Below the pieces are notes generated by a model that did not search any database, was not told where the DNA came from, and saw only the letters and a program-made list of their open reading frames with translations. Both the position numbers and the translations under genes were made by a program. Positions 23,405 through 31,671 of a DNA stretch of 64,000 bases are shown here, piece by piece (the stretch's first letter is position 1; every line of letters starts with the position of its first letter). Source of the stretch: Pontibacter liquoris (lineage in GTDB: Bacteria > Bacteroidota > Bacteroidia > Cytophagales > Hymenobacteraceae); NCBI RefSeq assembly GCF_022758235.1, contig NZ_JALEBG010000002.1:496001-560000 (forward strand), written 5' to 3'.

Positions 23405-24435
23405 GCAGTGTGTGTGATGTTGCTTTCAGCAGACTGTGGCACAGGTTTGCGGCGCTGTAGCATGCTGGCTACAAAACTGAATGCTCCCATTATAACGACC
23501 AAAAGTGTTTGTGAAGTATGCGCCAGCAGCGCATAAGCCATACCAGCCTCTTTCGGCACCCCATAGAGCAGCAGTGTGGCCTGCACCAGCAGGTGATACA
23601 CGCCTACCCCGCCCTGCACAGGCGCCGCCATACCCAGCGTGCCGACCAGCAGTACCGACAGGCCGGCTCCCCAGCCCAGATCAGCGGTGGCGGGCAGGGC
23701 GTAGAGCACCACCAGGCTCATGCCATAGTACATAGCCCATACAAAAACAGTATGCCCCCAAAAAGCAACCTGGTTATCAATTTTGGTGATGCTGAAAATG
23801 CCCTGCAACATGCCTTTCACAAAGCTTATTGCCTTCTGGAAAAAGATATTCTCGCGGAGCCGCCCCAGGTAGCGCAGCAGCAGGGCAAGTATAATCACGG
23901 CGGAACCAAGCAGCACCCAGAATACCCAGTAAAAGGCATGGAGGCTGTGCTCCAGGCTGCTATACTTGTCTGTTAGAAGGTCGAGGAAAAAGGCGCGGAT
24001 ACGCCCGAACTGCAACAGGAACGTAAGGCCGATAACCAGCAGCAGCATGATCATGTCGATAAAGCGCTCGGCCAGCACGGTGCCAAACCCGGTATTTACC
24101 GGCAGATCGTCGGTGCGCTTCAGAATGCTGCAACGGGCCACTTCGCCCATGCGTGGCAGCACCAGGTTGGCCAGGTAGCCCACCATCATGGCATTATAGG
24201 TGTTAGCCAGCGAAGGATTATACCCCGTCGGCTTGATCTGCATTTTCCAGCGGATGGCGCGGCTCACATAAGCCGCCACGCCCATTACCAAAGACACCAG
24301 CACCCAATAGTAGTTGGCGTTCTTCAGCTCTGCCCACATCCGTTCAAAGTCAAGCTCCTTCAGCGCATACCACATCAGGAAAGCGGAAACGCCCAAAAGC
24401 AGGCCATACTTAAGGAAGGAGAGCAGCTTTTTCAT
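23401..24435 (-). CDS. Flippase-like (LPG synthase TM region) integral membrane protein
   Basis: A 344-aa protein with about eight hydrophobic helices and the landmarks of the UPF0104/LPG_synthase_TM family: ISRAIRWKMQIKPTGYNPSLANTYNAMMVGYLANLVLPRMGEVAR-like segment around residues 55-105, and APVQGGVGVYHLLVQATLLLYG near 270-295. Members are proposed to move lipids across the inner membrane. The MprF synthase domain is absent. It overlaps the start of rfaE2 by 4 bp, which suggests a link with LPS or glycolipid export. panD lies 12 bp upstream on the same strand, so the transcript may extend to the panD promoter. Confidence 0.88.
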   Translation of the reverse strand: MKKLLSFLKYGLLLGVSAFLMWYALKELDFERMWAELKNANYYWVLVSLVMGVAAYVSRAIRWKMQIKPTGYNPSLANTYNAMMVGYLANLVLPRMGEVARCSILKRTDDLPVNTGFGTVLAERFIDMIMLLLVIGLTFLLQFGRIRAFFLDLLTDKYSSLEHSLHAFYWVFWVLLGSAVIILALLLRYLGRLRENIFFQKAISFVKGMLQGIFSITKIDNQVAFWGHTVFVWAMYYGMSLVVLYALPATADLGWGAGLSVLLVGTLGMAAPVQGGVGVYHLLVQATLLLYGVPKEAGMAYALLAHTSQTLLVVIMGAFSFVASMLQRRKPVPQSAESNITHTA

Positions 24436-24447
24436 GCGGCGTTGCGC

Positions 24448-24795
24448 TTATACCAGGCGGTTGTGCTGATCAGGGAAAACAAGCGTTGGTTTGTGGGTTT
24501 TAGCGTCTTCAAATTGAATGCTGCAGTAAGAGATGATAATGACCACATCGCCTACCTGCACTTTGCGGGCAGCCGGGCCGTTCAGGCAAACCGTGCCGGT
24601 ACCGCGCTCCCCCTTTATCGCATAGGTTTCGAAGCGCTCCCCGTTGTTGATATTGACAATCTGTACTTTTTCATTTTCCAGAATGTTGGCGGCATCCAGC
24701 AGGTCCTCATCTATGGTAATGCTGCCCACATAGTGCAGTTCGGCCTGTGTTACTTTGCAACGGTGAATTTTAGATTTTAAAACCTCGATATACAT
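24448..24795 (-). CDS. panD: Aspartate 1-decarboxylase
   Basis: Converts L-aspartate to beta-alanine for pantothenate. It is a pyruvoyl enzyme of 115 aa, made as a proenzyme that cleaves itself between Gly24 and Ser25 (YVGSITID), turning Ser25 into the pyruvoyl group. The [19 protein letters not shown] and [30 protein letters not shown] segments are characteristic, and Arg and Tyr residues of the active site are present. It is followed within 12 bp by the flippase-like gene and preceded by panC at 82 bp, so both beta-alanine steps are adjacent. Confidence 0.95.
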   Translation of the reverse strand: MYIEVLKSKIHRCKVTQAELHYVGSITIDEDLLDAANILENEKVQIVNINNGERFETYAIKGERGTGTVCLNGPAARKVQVGDVVIIISYCSIQFEDAKTHKPTLVFPDQHNRLV

Positions 24796-24877
24796 AGCGT
24801 GTGCTGTAATAAAAGCGCAATTTAGAGAATAAGCCGCAGATTAACTATCGGCGTGCCGGCAGCGGCTTTTCCTTTGT

Positions 24878-25744
24878 TTAAGCAACAATCTGAGCCTCGT
24901 TTAAATTCACCAGGATGTTATCGATCAGGCGCACCTCGCCTACAAAGGCGGCAATGCAAAGGGCTACCTCCGGCTCGCCCTGCGCCTGTGCCAGCGGCTG
25001 CAGCGTATCAGGGTGTGCAATTTCGAAGTACTCTAGCTGCACCTGGTCTATGCCTTGCAGGTAAGCGGCTACCGCTTCCTTTATACTTGTTACCGGCTTT
25101 AGCGGCAAAAGCCCTTTTGCCAGTTGCAGCGCTTTATAGAGGCTAACGGCCAGCTGGCGCTGCTCGGGGCTTAGGCGCTTGTTACGGCTCGAGAGGGCCA
25201 GCCCGTCAGGCTCACGCAGGGTCGGGTAGCGCACCAGCTCCACGTCAAAGCTCAGGCCCAGCACCAGCTGCTTTACAATGGCTACCTGCTGCAGGTCTTT
25301 CTGGCCGAAATAGGCCCGATGGGGCTGCACCAGATGAAACAGCTTGCCCACCACAGTGGCCACGCCATTGAAGTGCCCCGGGCGGTGCTCGCCTTCCATA
25401 ACGGCCTCCAGCGGCCCGAAACTAAACTGCAGCAGCGACTGTTGTGGGTATATGTCCTGGGCTACGGGGGCAAAAACGTAGTCACAGCCAACTGTTTTCA
25501 GCAGCTCTACATCCTGCGCCAGCGTGCGCGGGTACAAACTATAATCTTCCGCATTGTTGAACTGCGTCGGGTTTACAAAAATACTGCAGATCGTGATGTC
25601 ATTATCCTGCGCGGAGGCGCGCAGCAAGGATAGATGGCCCTCGTGCAGGGCGCCCATTGTTGGCACAAAGCCAATTCGCTTGCCGCTGCACCGTAGTTCC
25701 TGTACAATTTCGCGGATAGCACTTGCCTGCTTTATAACTTCCAT
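24878..25744 (-). CDS. panC: Pantothenate synthetase (pantoate--beta-alanine ligase)
   Basis: Joins pantoate and beta-alanine with ATP to give pantothenate. The 288-aa length is normal. The ATP-binding motif is GFVPTMGALHEGHLSLL, with His34 and His37. Further motifs are SIFVNPTQF, the pantoate-binding PREPDGLALSSRNKRLSPEQR region (around 178-200), and FGQKDLQQ. It shares its 135-bp upstream region with the divergent short GT5-like gene, a gene order that recurs in Bacteroidota. A TATACTT heptamer inside the gene near 25083 specifies Ser-Ile as AGT-ATA. Confidence 0.95.
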   Translation of the reverse strand: MEVIKQASAIREIVQELRCSGKRIGFVPTMGALHEGHLSLLRASAQDNDITICSIFVNPTQFNNAEDYSLYPRTLAQDVELLKTVGCDYVFAPVAQDIYPQQSLLQFSFGPLEAVMEGEHRPGHFNGVATVVGKLFHLVQPHRAYFGQKDLQQVAIVKQLVLGLSFDVELVRYPTLREPDGLALSSRNKRLSPEQRQLAVSLYKALQLAKGLLPLKPVTSIKEAVAAYLQGIDQVQLEYFEIAHPDTLQPLAQAQGEPEVALCIAAFVGEVRLIDNILVNLNEAQIVA

Positions 25745-25805
25745 GTGTGGGGTTTCAGTTGAATTGATCCGTATAGGCCGGCAAATGTAAGTTGTAGCTT
25801 ATTAA

Positions 25806-25837
25806 GTTGAAAATTAGAACAAAAAATGCTAATTTTG
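25806..25837 (+). promoter_or_regulatory. Bacteroidota promoter of the short GT5-like gene
   Basis: GTTG at 25806-25809, a 20-bp gap and TAATTTTG at 25830-25837 fit the -33/-7 pattern. The start codon follows about 42 bp later. Confidence 0.6.
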
Positions 25838-25879
25838 CACGTCCCATTACTGTTGCTTATCACTTTTTAATATCATACC

Positions 25880-26692
25880 ATGTCTAAATTGCGCATCTTA
25901 TACGCCGCCACCGAGATCAATCCCTTTTTGCAAACCACAAAAGTAGCAGAGTTTCTGGAAACACTGCCACAAGGGATGCAGGAACGCGGGATGGAGATTC
26001 GTATTTTTGTTCCGAGGTTCGGCCTGATTAACGAACGCAAGAATCGTTTGCATGAGGTGGTACGCCTTTCGGGCATCAATATCGCGGTGGGCGACGACGA
26101 GAAACCACTGGTTATCAAGGTGGCTTCTATCCCGAATGCCAAGTTGCAGGTATATTTTATCGACAACGAAGACTATTTCCACCGAAAGTCCGTTTTTGTG
26201 GACAAGAACAATAAATTTCATGCTGATAACGATGAGCGGGCGATCTTTTTCTGCAAAGGCGTGCTCGAAACGGTAAAGAAACTGGGCTGGGCGCCGGATA
26301 TTGTGCATTGCAACGACTGGATGACCGGTCTGATCCCAATGTACTTGAAATCGACCTATAAAAAAGACCCGATCTTTAAGGATGCCAAATCCATGTTCAC
26401 GGTGTATAACCACAACTATACCCATCAGTTTGAGGGCGATCTGTTGGATAAGGTAAAAATGCTCGACATTGATGAGGACATGCAGACAAGCCTGAAGACA
26501 GCCGATCTGGACAGCTTTATCAAGATCGGTATGGAATATGCTGATTCGGTTATCAAGACAAACGAGGATTTTAGCGATAACATCAACGAGTTGTTTAATG
26601 ACTTTATGCAAACCAAAAATATCAGCACCGTTAGTGCCGACGACACCCTGTTAGACTCTTACTATACTCTGTATAATGAACTTAGCCGTTAG
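25880..26692 (+). CDS. Short GT5-like (glycogen/starch synthase N-domain) protein
   Basis: A 270-aa protein similar to the N-terminal Rossmann domain of glycogen synthase (MSKLRILYAATEINPFLQTT, then IRIFVPRFG, APDIVHCNDWMTGLIPMYL and FTVYNHNYTHQFEGD). It lacks the whole C-terminal glycosyltransferase domain of about 200 residues. The usual KxGGLxDV ADP-glucose-binding motif is replaced by TKVAEFLETLP. It is therefore unlikely to be a glycogen synthase on its own. The full-length context (a conserved partner beside panC, followed by a DUF4270 lipoprotein whose start overlaps by 17 bp) suggests a distinct role. Function unknown. Confidence 0.85.
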   Translation: MSKLRILYAATEINPFLQTTKVAEFLETLPQGMQERGMEIRIFVPRFGLINERKNRLHEVVRLSGINIAVGDDEKPLVIKVASIPNAKLQVYFIDNEDYFHRKSVFVDKNNKFHADNDERAIFFCKGVLETVKKLGWAPDIVHCNDWMTGLIPMYLKSTYKKDPIFKDAKSMFTVYNHNYTHQFEGDLLDKVKMLDIDEDMQTSLKTADLDSFIKIGMEYADSVIKTNEDFSDNINELFNDFMQTKNISTVSADDTLLDSYYTLYNELSR

Positions 26693-28049
26693 AAGATTCC
26701 TCTTTTTCTTCTTTGCCACCACCCTGCTTGCTTCCTGCGAAGACGCCTCTGAAATCGGTATCGACCTGCAGGATAAGAACCAGATCGGAACCAACTATAC
26801 CGATACGCTGACGATCACCACCGGAACAGTGCTTTTAAACGACTCTATTCTGTCGTTCAGGGTGGTGCCGGTACAGGCTGGCCAGTATGCTGACCCGGTG
26901 CTGGGCACCGTTAAAGCAACCACCTATACTGAACTGGCGCTGGGCGGCTCCAGCGTAAAATTTGGCGATAACCCGGTAGCAGACTCCGCGGTGCTCACGC
27001 TGGACTACGGTGCGATCTACGGTAACCAAAGCGCGCCGCTTACCCTGGAGGTGCACCGCCTGACAGAGGGATTCCAGGAAAAGGCATCTTACTTTACCAC
27101 CTCTACCCTTGCGTATGAGAGCGAGCCCCTGGGCACAGTAACGTTTCAGCCCCGCCTTACCAAGGTGAAGAGCGGCAATACGGAGGTAGACTCTGCCACC
27201 ATTGCGCGGGTAAAATTGAGCCCGGCCTTTGCCAGTGAACTCGTAGCCCAGTCGGGCCAGAGCACCTTTACCAACCAGGACAACTTCAACAACTTTCTGA
27301 AAGGCATTGCCCTGGTGCCCACCGGCCAGCTAGGTAATATTGTAGGCTTTAAGCCAAACTCTGCCAAAACCAGAATTACCTTGTACTACAAGGCCGGCGC
27401 AGAACAGAAAACGCATGTGTTCGGCATTTCCGAGGGCCAGCGGTTTTTTACCAACGTGCAAACCGACCGCACCGGTACCGCCCTGGCCAGTCTCGATCAG
27501 AAAGGAGAATATATTCCTGCCACGGCAACCGGCGGCGAAAGCTATATCCAGACCAATTCGCAGCTGCTCACCAAAATCGAGATCCCGTACCTGCTTAAGT
27601 TAAAGGAGCTGGAAGGCGACATTGTCCTGAACAGGGCAGAGCTCGTGATTCCGGTTAAGAAAGGATCGACGGCTGCAGTGGCTGCGCCACCGGTGCTGGC
27701 CCTGTTCCCGACCAACAGCTCAAACCGTATTCTGAAAACATCGGCAGGAGCGCCTATAACGGTTCAGAAAGATGCCCTGGGCAGCGTGGACCGAACTGAC
27801 AACCCGGCTGCGCTGGCATATGACGCCAAAAGAGGGCAGTACGCACTGAACATTACGCCTTATGTACAGGCTTTGCTGCTGGGTAAAAAAGAAAACCTGG
27901 GCTTGCTGTTAGCACCTGTCCGCATCAGCACTAATTCACAAACCGGTGCATCGGGCACATCTACGGAAACAGCTCCTTATCGGGCTATAATCAGCAACAC
28001 CGGCGAAGACCAGGTAAAATTGTTACTCTATTTTTCGAAACTAAAATAA
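26676..28049 (+). CDS. DUF4270 lipoprotein
   Basis: A 457-aa lipoprotein with a hydrophobic N-terminus and lipobox LLASC (Cys21), so probably anchored in the outer membrane. The body is beta-rich with many repeated SADSAVLTLDY/TLEVHRLTEGF-like strands and matches the DUF4270 family that is common in Bacteroidota. Its start codon lies 17 bp inside the upstream short GT5-like gene in another frame, so translation is probably coupled. The C-terminus has IISNTGEDQVKLLLYFSKLK. The activity of the family is unknown. Confidence 0.85.
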   Translation: MNLAVRRFLFFFFATTLLASCEDASEIGIDLQDKNQIGTNYTDTLTITTGTVLLNDSILSFRVVPVQAGQYADPVLGTVKATTYTELALGGSSVKFGDNPVADSAVLTLDYGAIYGNQSAPLTLEVHRLTEGFQEKASYFTTSTLAYESEPLGTVTFQPRLTKVKSGNTEVDSATIARVKLSPAFASELVAQSGQSTFTNQDNFNNFLKGIALVPTGQLGNIVGFKPNSAKTRITLYYKAGAEQKTHVFGISEGQRFFTNVQTDRTGTALASLDQKGEYIPATATGGESYIQTNSQLLTKIEIPYLLKLKELEGDIVLNRAELVIPVKKGSTAAVAAPPVLALFPTNSSNRILKTSAGAPITVQKDALGSVDRTDNPAALAYDAKRGQYALNITPYVQALLLGKKENLGLLLAPVRISTNSQTGASGTSTETAPYRAIISNTGEDQVKLLLYFSKLK

Positions 28050-28063
28050 CGAAGTTCAGTAAG

Positions 28064-28107
28064 TAACTTTGATTTACTAAAATAGGTACCTATGAAGGGT
28101 ACCTATT
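28064..28107 (+). promoter_or_regulatory. Leader of glmS: -7-like box and hairpin
   Basis: TAACTTTG (28064-28071) fits TAnnTTTG. It is followed by a perfect 10-bp hairpin AATAGGTACC...GGTACCTATT (28081-28107, 7-nt loop) only 24 bp before the glmS ATG. The hairpin could end the DUF4270 transcript or fold in the glmS leader. It is not a glmS ribozyme, whose conserved core is much larger. Confidence 0.45.
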
Positions 28108-28130
28108 ATACTTTATAGCAGAAATATTAT

Positions 28131-29966
28131 ATGTGTGGAATTGTAGCATATGTGGGGCATCGCGACGCCTGCCCTATCATCATCAAAGGCCTGAAGCGCC
28201 TGGAATACAGAGGGTATGACAGTGCCGGCATTGCGTTAATGAACGGCGAATTGAACGTGTATAAAAAGAAAGGGAAAGTAGCCGAACTGGAAGCTTACAT
28301 TGCCGATAAAGATGTGCATGGTCATATCGGAATGGGCCATACCCGCTGGGCTACCCATGGCGAGCCAAACGACGTGAATGCACACCCGCATTACTCTTCT
28401 TCTAAAAATATTGCCATTATCCATAATGGGATTATTGAAAATTATGCTGCCCTTAAAAAGCTATTGATTGAAAAGGGCCATACGTTTCAATCTGAAACAG
28501 ACTCCGAGGTGTTTATTAACCTGATCGAGGACATCCGGACCAACAGCCACTGCTCGCTGGAAGAAGCCGTACGCCTGGCCCTGCACGAGGTAGTAGGCGC
28601 TTACGCCATTGTAGTGCTTTCTAAAGACAGCCCGAACCAACTGGTAGCCGCCCGCAAAGGCAGCCCGCTGGTGGTTGGTATTGGCGAGGGAGAATTCTTC
28701 CTGGCCTCCGATGCCACGCCTATTGTAGAATACACCAAAGAAGTTGTATACCTCAATGATTACGAGCTGGCCCTGATCAAAGACGGCGAGCTGGAGATCC
28801 GCACCAAGGAAGACGTGAAGCAGACGCCGTATGTGCACCGCTTGGAAATGGCTCTCGAGTCGATTGAAAAAGGCGGCTACGAGCACTTCATGCTGAAAGA
28901 GATCTACGAGCAGCCGCGTTCTATCCTGGACAGCATGCGCGGCCGTATGATCGCTGAAAGCGACCACCTGATGATGGGCGGCATCCGCGAGTTTGAAAAC
29001 AAATTTGTGAACGCCAACCGCATCATCATTGTGGCCTGCGGTACTTCGTGGCACGCCGGCCTGGTAGCCGAGTACCTGATCGAAGACCTGGCTCGCATTC
29101 CGGTAGAAGTTGAGTATGCCTCAGAATTCCGCTATCGCAACCCGATCGTGAACGAGCGTGACATTGTGATCGCCATTTCCCAGTCTGGTGAGACGGCCGA
29201 TACACTGGCAGCACTGGAGCTGGCCAAGGCGAAAGGAGCTACTATTTTCGGTATATGCAACGTGGTGGGCTCTTCTATTGCCCGCGCCACCGATGCCGGC
29301 GCTTATACCCATGCCGGCCCGGAAATTGGCGTAGCCAGCACCAAAGCCTTTACCGCGCAGGTAACGGTGTTAACGCTCATTGCCATGATCATCGGCAGCA
29401 AGCGCGGCACCCTGGAAACCACCAAACTGCACGAGCTGATGGTGGAGCTGGAAAACATCCCTAACAAAGTAGAGCAGGCCCTGAAACTGAACGACCAGAT
29501 CGTGGAGATCTCCGAAACGTTTAAGGATGCCACCAACTTCCTCTACCTGGGCCGCGGCTATAACTTCCCGGTTGCCCTGGAAGGCGCCCTGAAGCTGAAA
29601 GAGATCTCATACATCCATGCCGAAGGCTACCCGGCGGCAGAAATGAAGCACGGCCCGATCGCGCTCATCGATGCGCAGATGCCGGTGGTGGTGATCGCTA
29701 CCAAGGACAGCTCATACGAGAAGATCGTATCGAATGTGCAGGAAGTGCGCGCCCGCAAGGGCAAAGTAATCGCCATCGTAACGGAAGGCGACACTGTGAT
29801 ACCGGCCATGGCAGACTATGTGATCGAAATTCCGGAGACAAGCGAGCAACTGGTGCCCTTGTTGTCTGTCATTCCGCTGCAGCTGCTCTCCTACCATATT
29901 GCCGTTATGCGTGGTTGCAACGTAGACCAGCCGCGTAACCTGGCAAAATCGGTGACGGTAGAATAA
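28131..29966 (+). CDS. glmS: Glutamine--fructose-6-phosphate aminotransferase (isomerizing)
   Basis: First committed step of UDP-GlcNAc synthesis, feeding peptidoglycan and LPS: fructose 6-phosphate plus glutamine to glucosamine 6-phosphate. The 611-aa length is normal. The Ntn glutaminase domain (1-230) has the nucleophile Cys2 in MCGIVAYVG, plus HTRWATHGEPN and AIIHNGIIENY. Two SIS isomerase domains follow (about 285-420 and 455-590), with IIVACGTSWHAGLV and ISQSGETADT in the first and YLGRGYNFPVALEGALKLKEISYIHAEGYPAAEMKHGP in the second. The C-terminus NLAKSVTVE is the conserved end. A strong terminator follows. Confidence 0.98.
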   Translation: MCGIVAYVGHRDACPIIIKGLKRLEYRGYDSAGIALMNGELNVYKKKGKVAELEAYIADKDVHGHIGMGHTRWATHGEPNDVNAHPHYSSSKNIAIIHNGIIENYAALKKLLIEKGHTFQSETDSEVFINLIEDIRTNSHCSLEEAVRLALHEVVGAYAIVVLSKDSPNQLVAARKGSPLVVGIGEGEFFLASDATPIVEYTKEVVYLNDYELALIKDGELEIRTKEDVKQTPYVHRLEMALESIEKGGYEHFMLKEIYEQPRSILDSMRGRMIAESDHLMMGGIREFENKFVNANRIIIVACGTSWHAGLVAEYLIEDLARIPVEVEYASEFRYRNPIVNERDIVIAISQSGETADTLAALELAKAKGATIFGICNVVGSSIARATDAGAYTHAGPEIGVASTKAFTAQVTVLTLIAMIIGSKRGTLETTKLHELMVELENIPNKVEQALKLNDQIVEISETFKDATNFLYLGRGYNFPVALEGALKLKEISYIHAEGYPAAEMKHGPIALIDAQMPVVVIATKDSSYEKIVSNVQEVRARKGKVIAIVTEGDTVIPAMADYVIEIPETSEQLVPLLSVIPLQLLSYHIAVMRGCNVDQPRNLAKSVTVE

Positions 29967-29992
29967 GCACGTCATAAACGTATAACAAAAAT

Positions 29993-30027
29993 AAAAAACG
30001 GAAGCCTCGCTGAGGCTTCCGTTTTTT
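29993..30027 (+). terminator. Terminator of glmS
   Basis: AAAAACGGAAGCCTC and GAGGCTTCCGTTTTT form a 15-bp stem with a 3-nt loop, 27 bp after the stop codon. Confidence 0.9.
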
Positions 30028-30452
30028 ATTTAAAGGTTTTTGCAACGCTTCTTTTTAGCAGACCAGGAAAGCCTGAAATAAAGGCGCCTGCCAGGTGCCG
30101 GCAACAGGTGTTTATACTTGCTGCTGATTACCTTCTATACCTTCCCTGCCAGATCTGGCAAATACACCGGCTTCTGGCGCCCTCGCTCGCCTCTGGCGAG
30201 TGTGTTTATACCTGTGGCGTCCCGCCACATGATGCAACAAGTATAAAAAGTACAAGCGGAAGTACAAAGTATAAAAGCGGCCGGAGGCCGTGGGATAGCG
30301 CACACTCGCCGGACGCGAGCGAGGACAAAGTGCAAAAGTATAAGGTGAAGTATAACGTATCCTGATCGCGCACGCATCCATTTGTGCCTTGCTTTCGCAA
30401 CAGCTTAATCGACGTTAAAAGTTATGCGTGCGGGTTTATACTTAAAGGTGCA
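30028..30452. repeat. Non-coding stretch with a 24-bp spaced inverted repeat
   Basis: No gene is supported. Inverted arms at 30181-30204 and 30301-30324 match at about 21 of 24 positions and enclose 96 bp. A small GTGGC...GCCAC hairpin lies inside. Seven TATACTT/AAGTATA heptamers lie between 30113 and 30460, several within the loop. The layout resembles the 34961-35121 repeat. Confidence 0.65.
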
Positions 30453-31136
30453 TTATACTTCAAATTGCCCGCCCCGCAGGTAGGTGGTTTTCAGCAGCGG
30501 GCAAATTTTATAACGTTCTTCTTTGGTATCATCGTAAACGGCAGCAAGCACCTGGTATACATGGGCAATGCCGATCTGTTTGGCCCATTCAAAAGGCCCT
30601 TTCGGATAATTGGTGCCCAGCTTCATCCCCAGGTCAATGTCTTCTATACTTGCTGTGTTCTCCTGCAGCGTATAAAATGCTTCGTTTATGAGCATGCACA
30701 GCATGCGGGGCGTCACCATCCCTACGCGGTCATCTACCACAAGATAGTCTGTCCCCAGGGCATCGCATACTTCTTTCAGTTTTGAATCGTCGGCAGGGTT
30801 GTAAAGGCTCACCTCCAGCACTTCGCGGTTAAAGAGCGAGGGCAGCCCATTGAATCCGAACAGCGTGCAGGGCTGCTCTAGACCGGCTTGTTTTACCAGC
30901 GCTGCCAGCTGCACGGTAGCGGCATGGCAAAATACCACTTTGTCGGGCCCATACTCATTCAGGCGTTCGGGCTGCTCGTGCAGTAAAAAGTCAAATACCA
31001 CGTCCACGGCATCCAGCTGCTGATCTGCCATCTGGTGGCGCTCCAGAAAAGTATACGTTATACCTTCCTGGCCTTCCGGAAACTTCTGCTTGAACTCGGC
31101 GGCCATTTCCGGGCCTGATAAAACAAGTATGCGCAT
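30453..31136 (-). CDS. 3-hydroxyacyl-CoA dehydrogenase-like protein with degenerate NAD site
   Basis: A 227-aa protein, started at the ATG at 31136. The frame stays open upstream, but that sequence reads through the ridA region on the other strand. The C-terminal half matches the 3HCDH C-terminal domain (RVGMVTPRMLCMLINEAFYTLQENTAS, then IDLGMKLGTNYPKGPFEWAKQIG). The N-terminal half occupies the place of the Rossmann domain, but GxGxxG is missing and only LVLSGPEMAAEF remains, so NAD binding is doubtful. Length is about 60 residues short of FadB/Hbd-type enzymes. It is divergent from ridA. Function is unresolved. Confidence 0.8.
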   Translation of the reverse strand: MRILVLSGPEMAAEFKQKFPEGQEGITYTFLERHQMADQQLDAVDVVFDFLLHEQPERLNEYGPDKVVFCHAATVQLAALVKQAGLEQPCTLFGFNGLPSLFNREVLEVSLYNPADDSKLKEVCDALGTDYLVVDDRVGMVTPRMLCMLINEAFYTLQENTASIEDIDLGMKLGTNYPKGPFEWAKQIGIAHVYQVLAAVYDDTKEERYKICPLLKTTYLRGGQFEV

Positions 31137-31143
31137 ATTTCTG

Positions 31144-31151
31144 TACTTTTG
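31144..31151 (+). promoter_or_regulatory. -7 element (TACTTTTG) of the ridA promoter
   Basis: TACTTTTG matches TAnnTTTG exactly and lies 33 bp before the ridA ATG, inside the 48-bp divergent spacer. A matching -33 TTTG is not clear. Confidence 0.55.
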
Positions 31152-31184
31152 AAGGTAAAGATACATAATTAAACGAACCTGTTT

Positions 31185-31565
31185 ATGGCACATACTATCA
31201 TCAACTCCCAAAATGCACCAGCCCCGATCGGCCCCTATAGCCAGGCTACCCTGGCGAACGGCACCCTGTATGTTTCCGGGCAAATTCCGCTGGACCCGAA
31301 GACCGGAAACCTGGTTACTGATAGCATTGAGGCGGAAACGCACCAGGTAATGCGGAACCTGCAGGCGATCCTTACGGAAGCCGGCATGGACTTCAGCCAT
31401 GTGATGAAGTGCAGCATTTTTGTAAAAGACATGAACAATTTTGGCCGTATCAACGAAACGTACGGCAGCTACTTTCTCTCCAATCCGCCTGCCCGCGAAA
31501 CCGTGGAAGTAAGCCGCCTGCCAAAGGATGTGAACGTAGAGATCTCCTGCATTGCCACGAAGTAA
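31185..31565 (+). CDS. ridA: RidA family enamine/imine deaminase
   Basis: Hydrolyses reactive 2-aminoacrylate-type enamines formed by PLP enzymes, protecting the cell. The 126-aa product is normal for RidA (YjgF/UK114). Motifs are NSQNAPAPIGPYSQATLANGTLYVSGQIPLDP at residues 7-38, a VMKCSIFVKDMNNFGRINETY helix-strand segment, and ARETVEVSRLPKDVNVEISCIA near the end, in which the Arg and Glu that bind the substrate carboxylate and activate water are present. It is divergent from the 3-hydroxyacyl-CoA dehydrogenase-like gene, with an inverted-repeat terminator after it. Confidence 0.94.
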   Translation: MAHTIINSQNAPAPIGPYSQATLANGTLYVSGQIPLDPKTGNLVTDSIEAETHQVMRNLQAILTEAGMDFSHVMKCSIFVKDMNNFGRINETYGSYFLSNPPARETVEVSRLPKDVNVEISCIATK

Positions 31566-31589
31566 CGCTTCAGAAATAAGAATTCAGGG

Positions 31590-31625
31590 CAAAGGACAGA
31601 GGAGCAATAGCTTCTTTGTCCTTTG
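31590..31625 (+). terminator. Hairpin after ridA
   Basis: CAAAGGACA (31590-31598) and TGTCCTTTG (31617-31625) form a 9-bp stem, 25 bp after the ridA stop. The T run is short. Confidence 0.55.
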
Positions 31626-31671
31626 TGTTTAGCGGTTATACTTCGTTTACATATTTATCTAGTAAGCAGCA

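Noticed and set aside
28064..28107. glmS ribozyme or riboswitch
   Set aside because: Only a 10-bp hairpin is present; the large conserved ribozyme core is absent and the spacer is too short.
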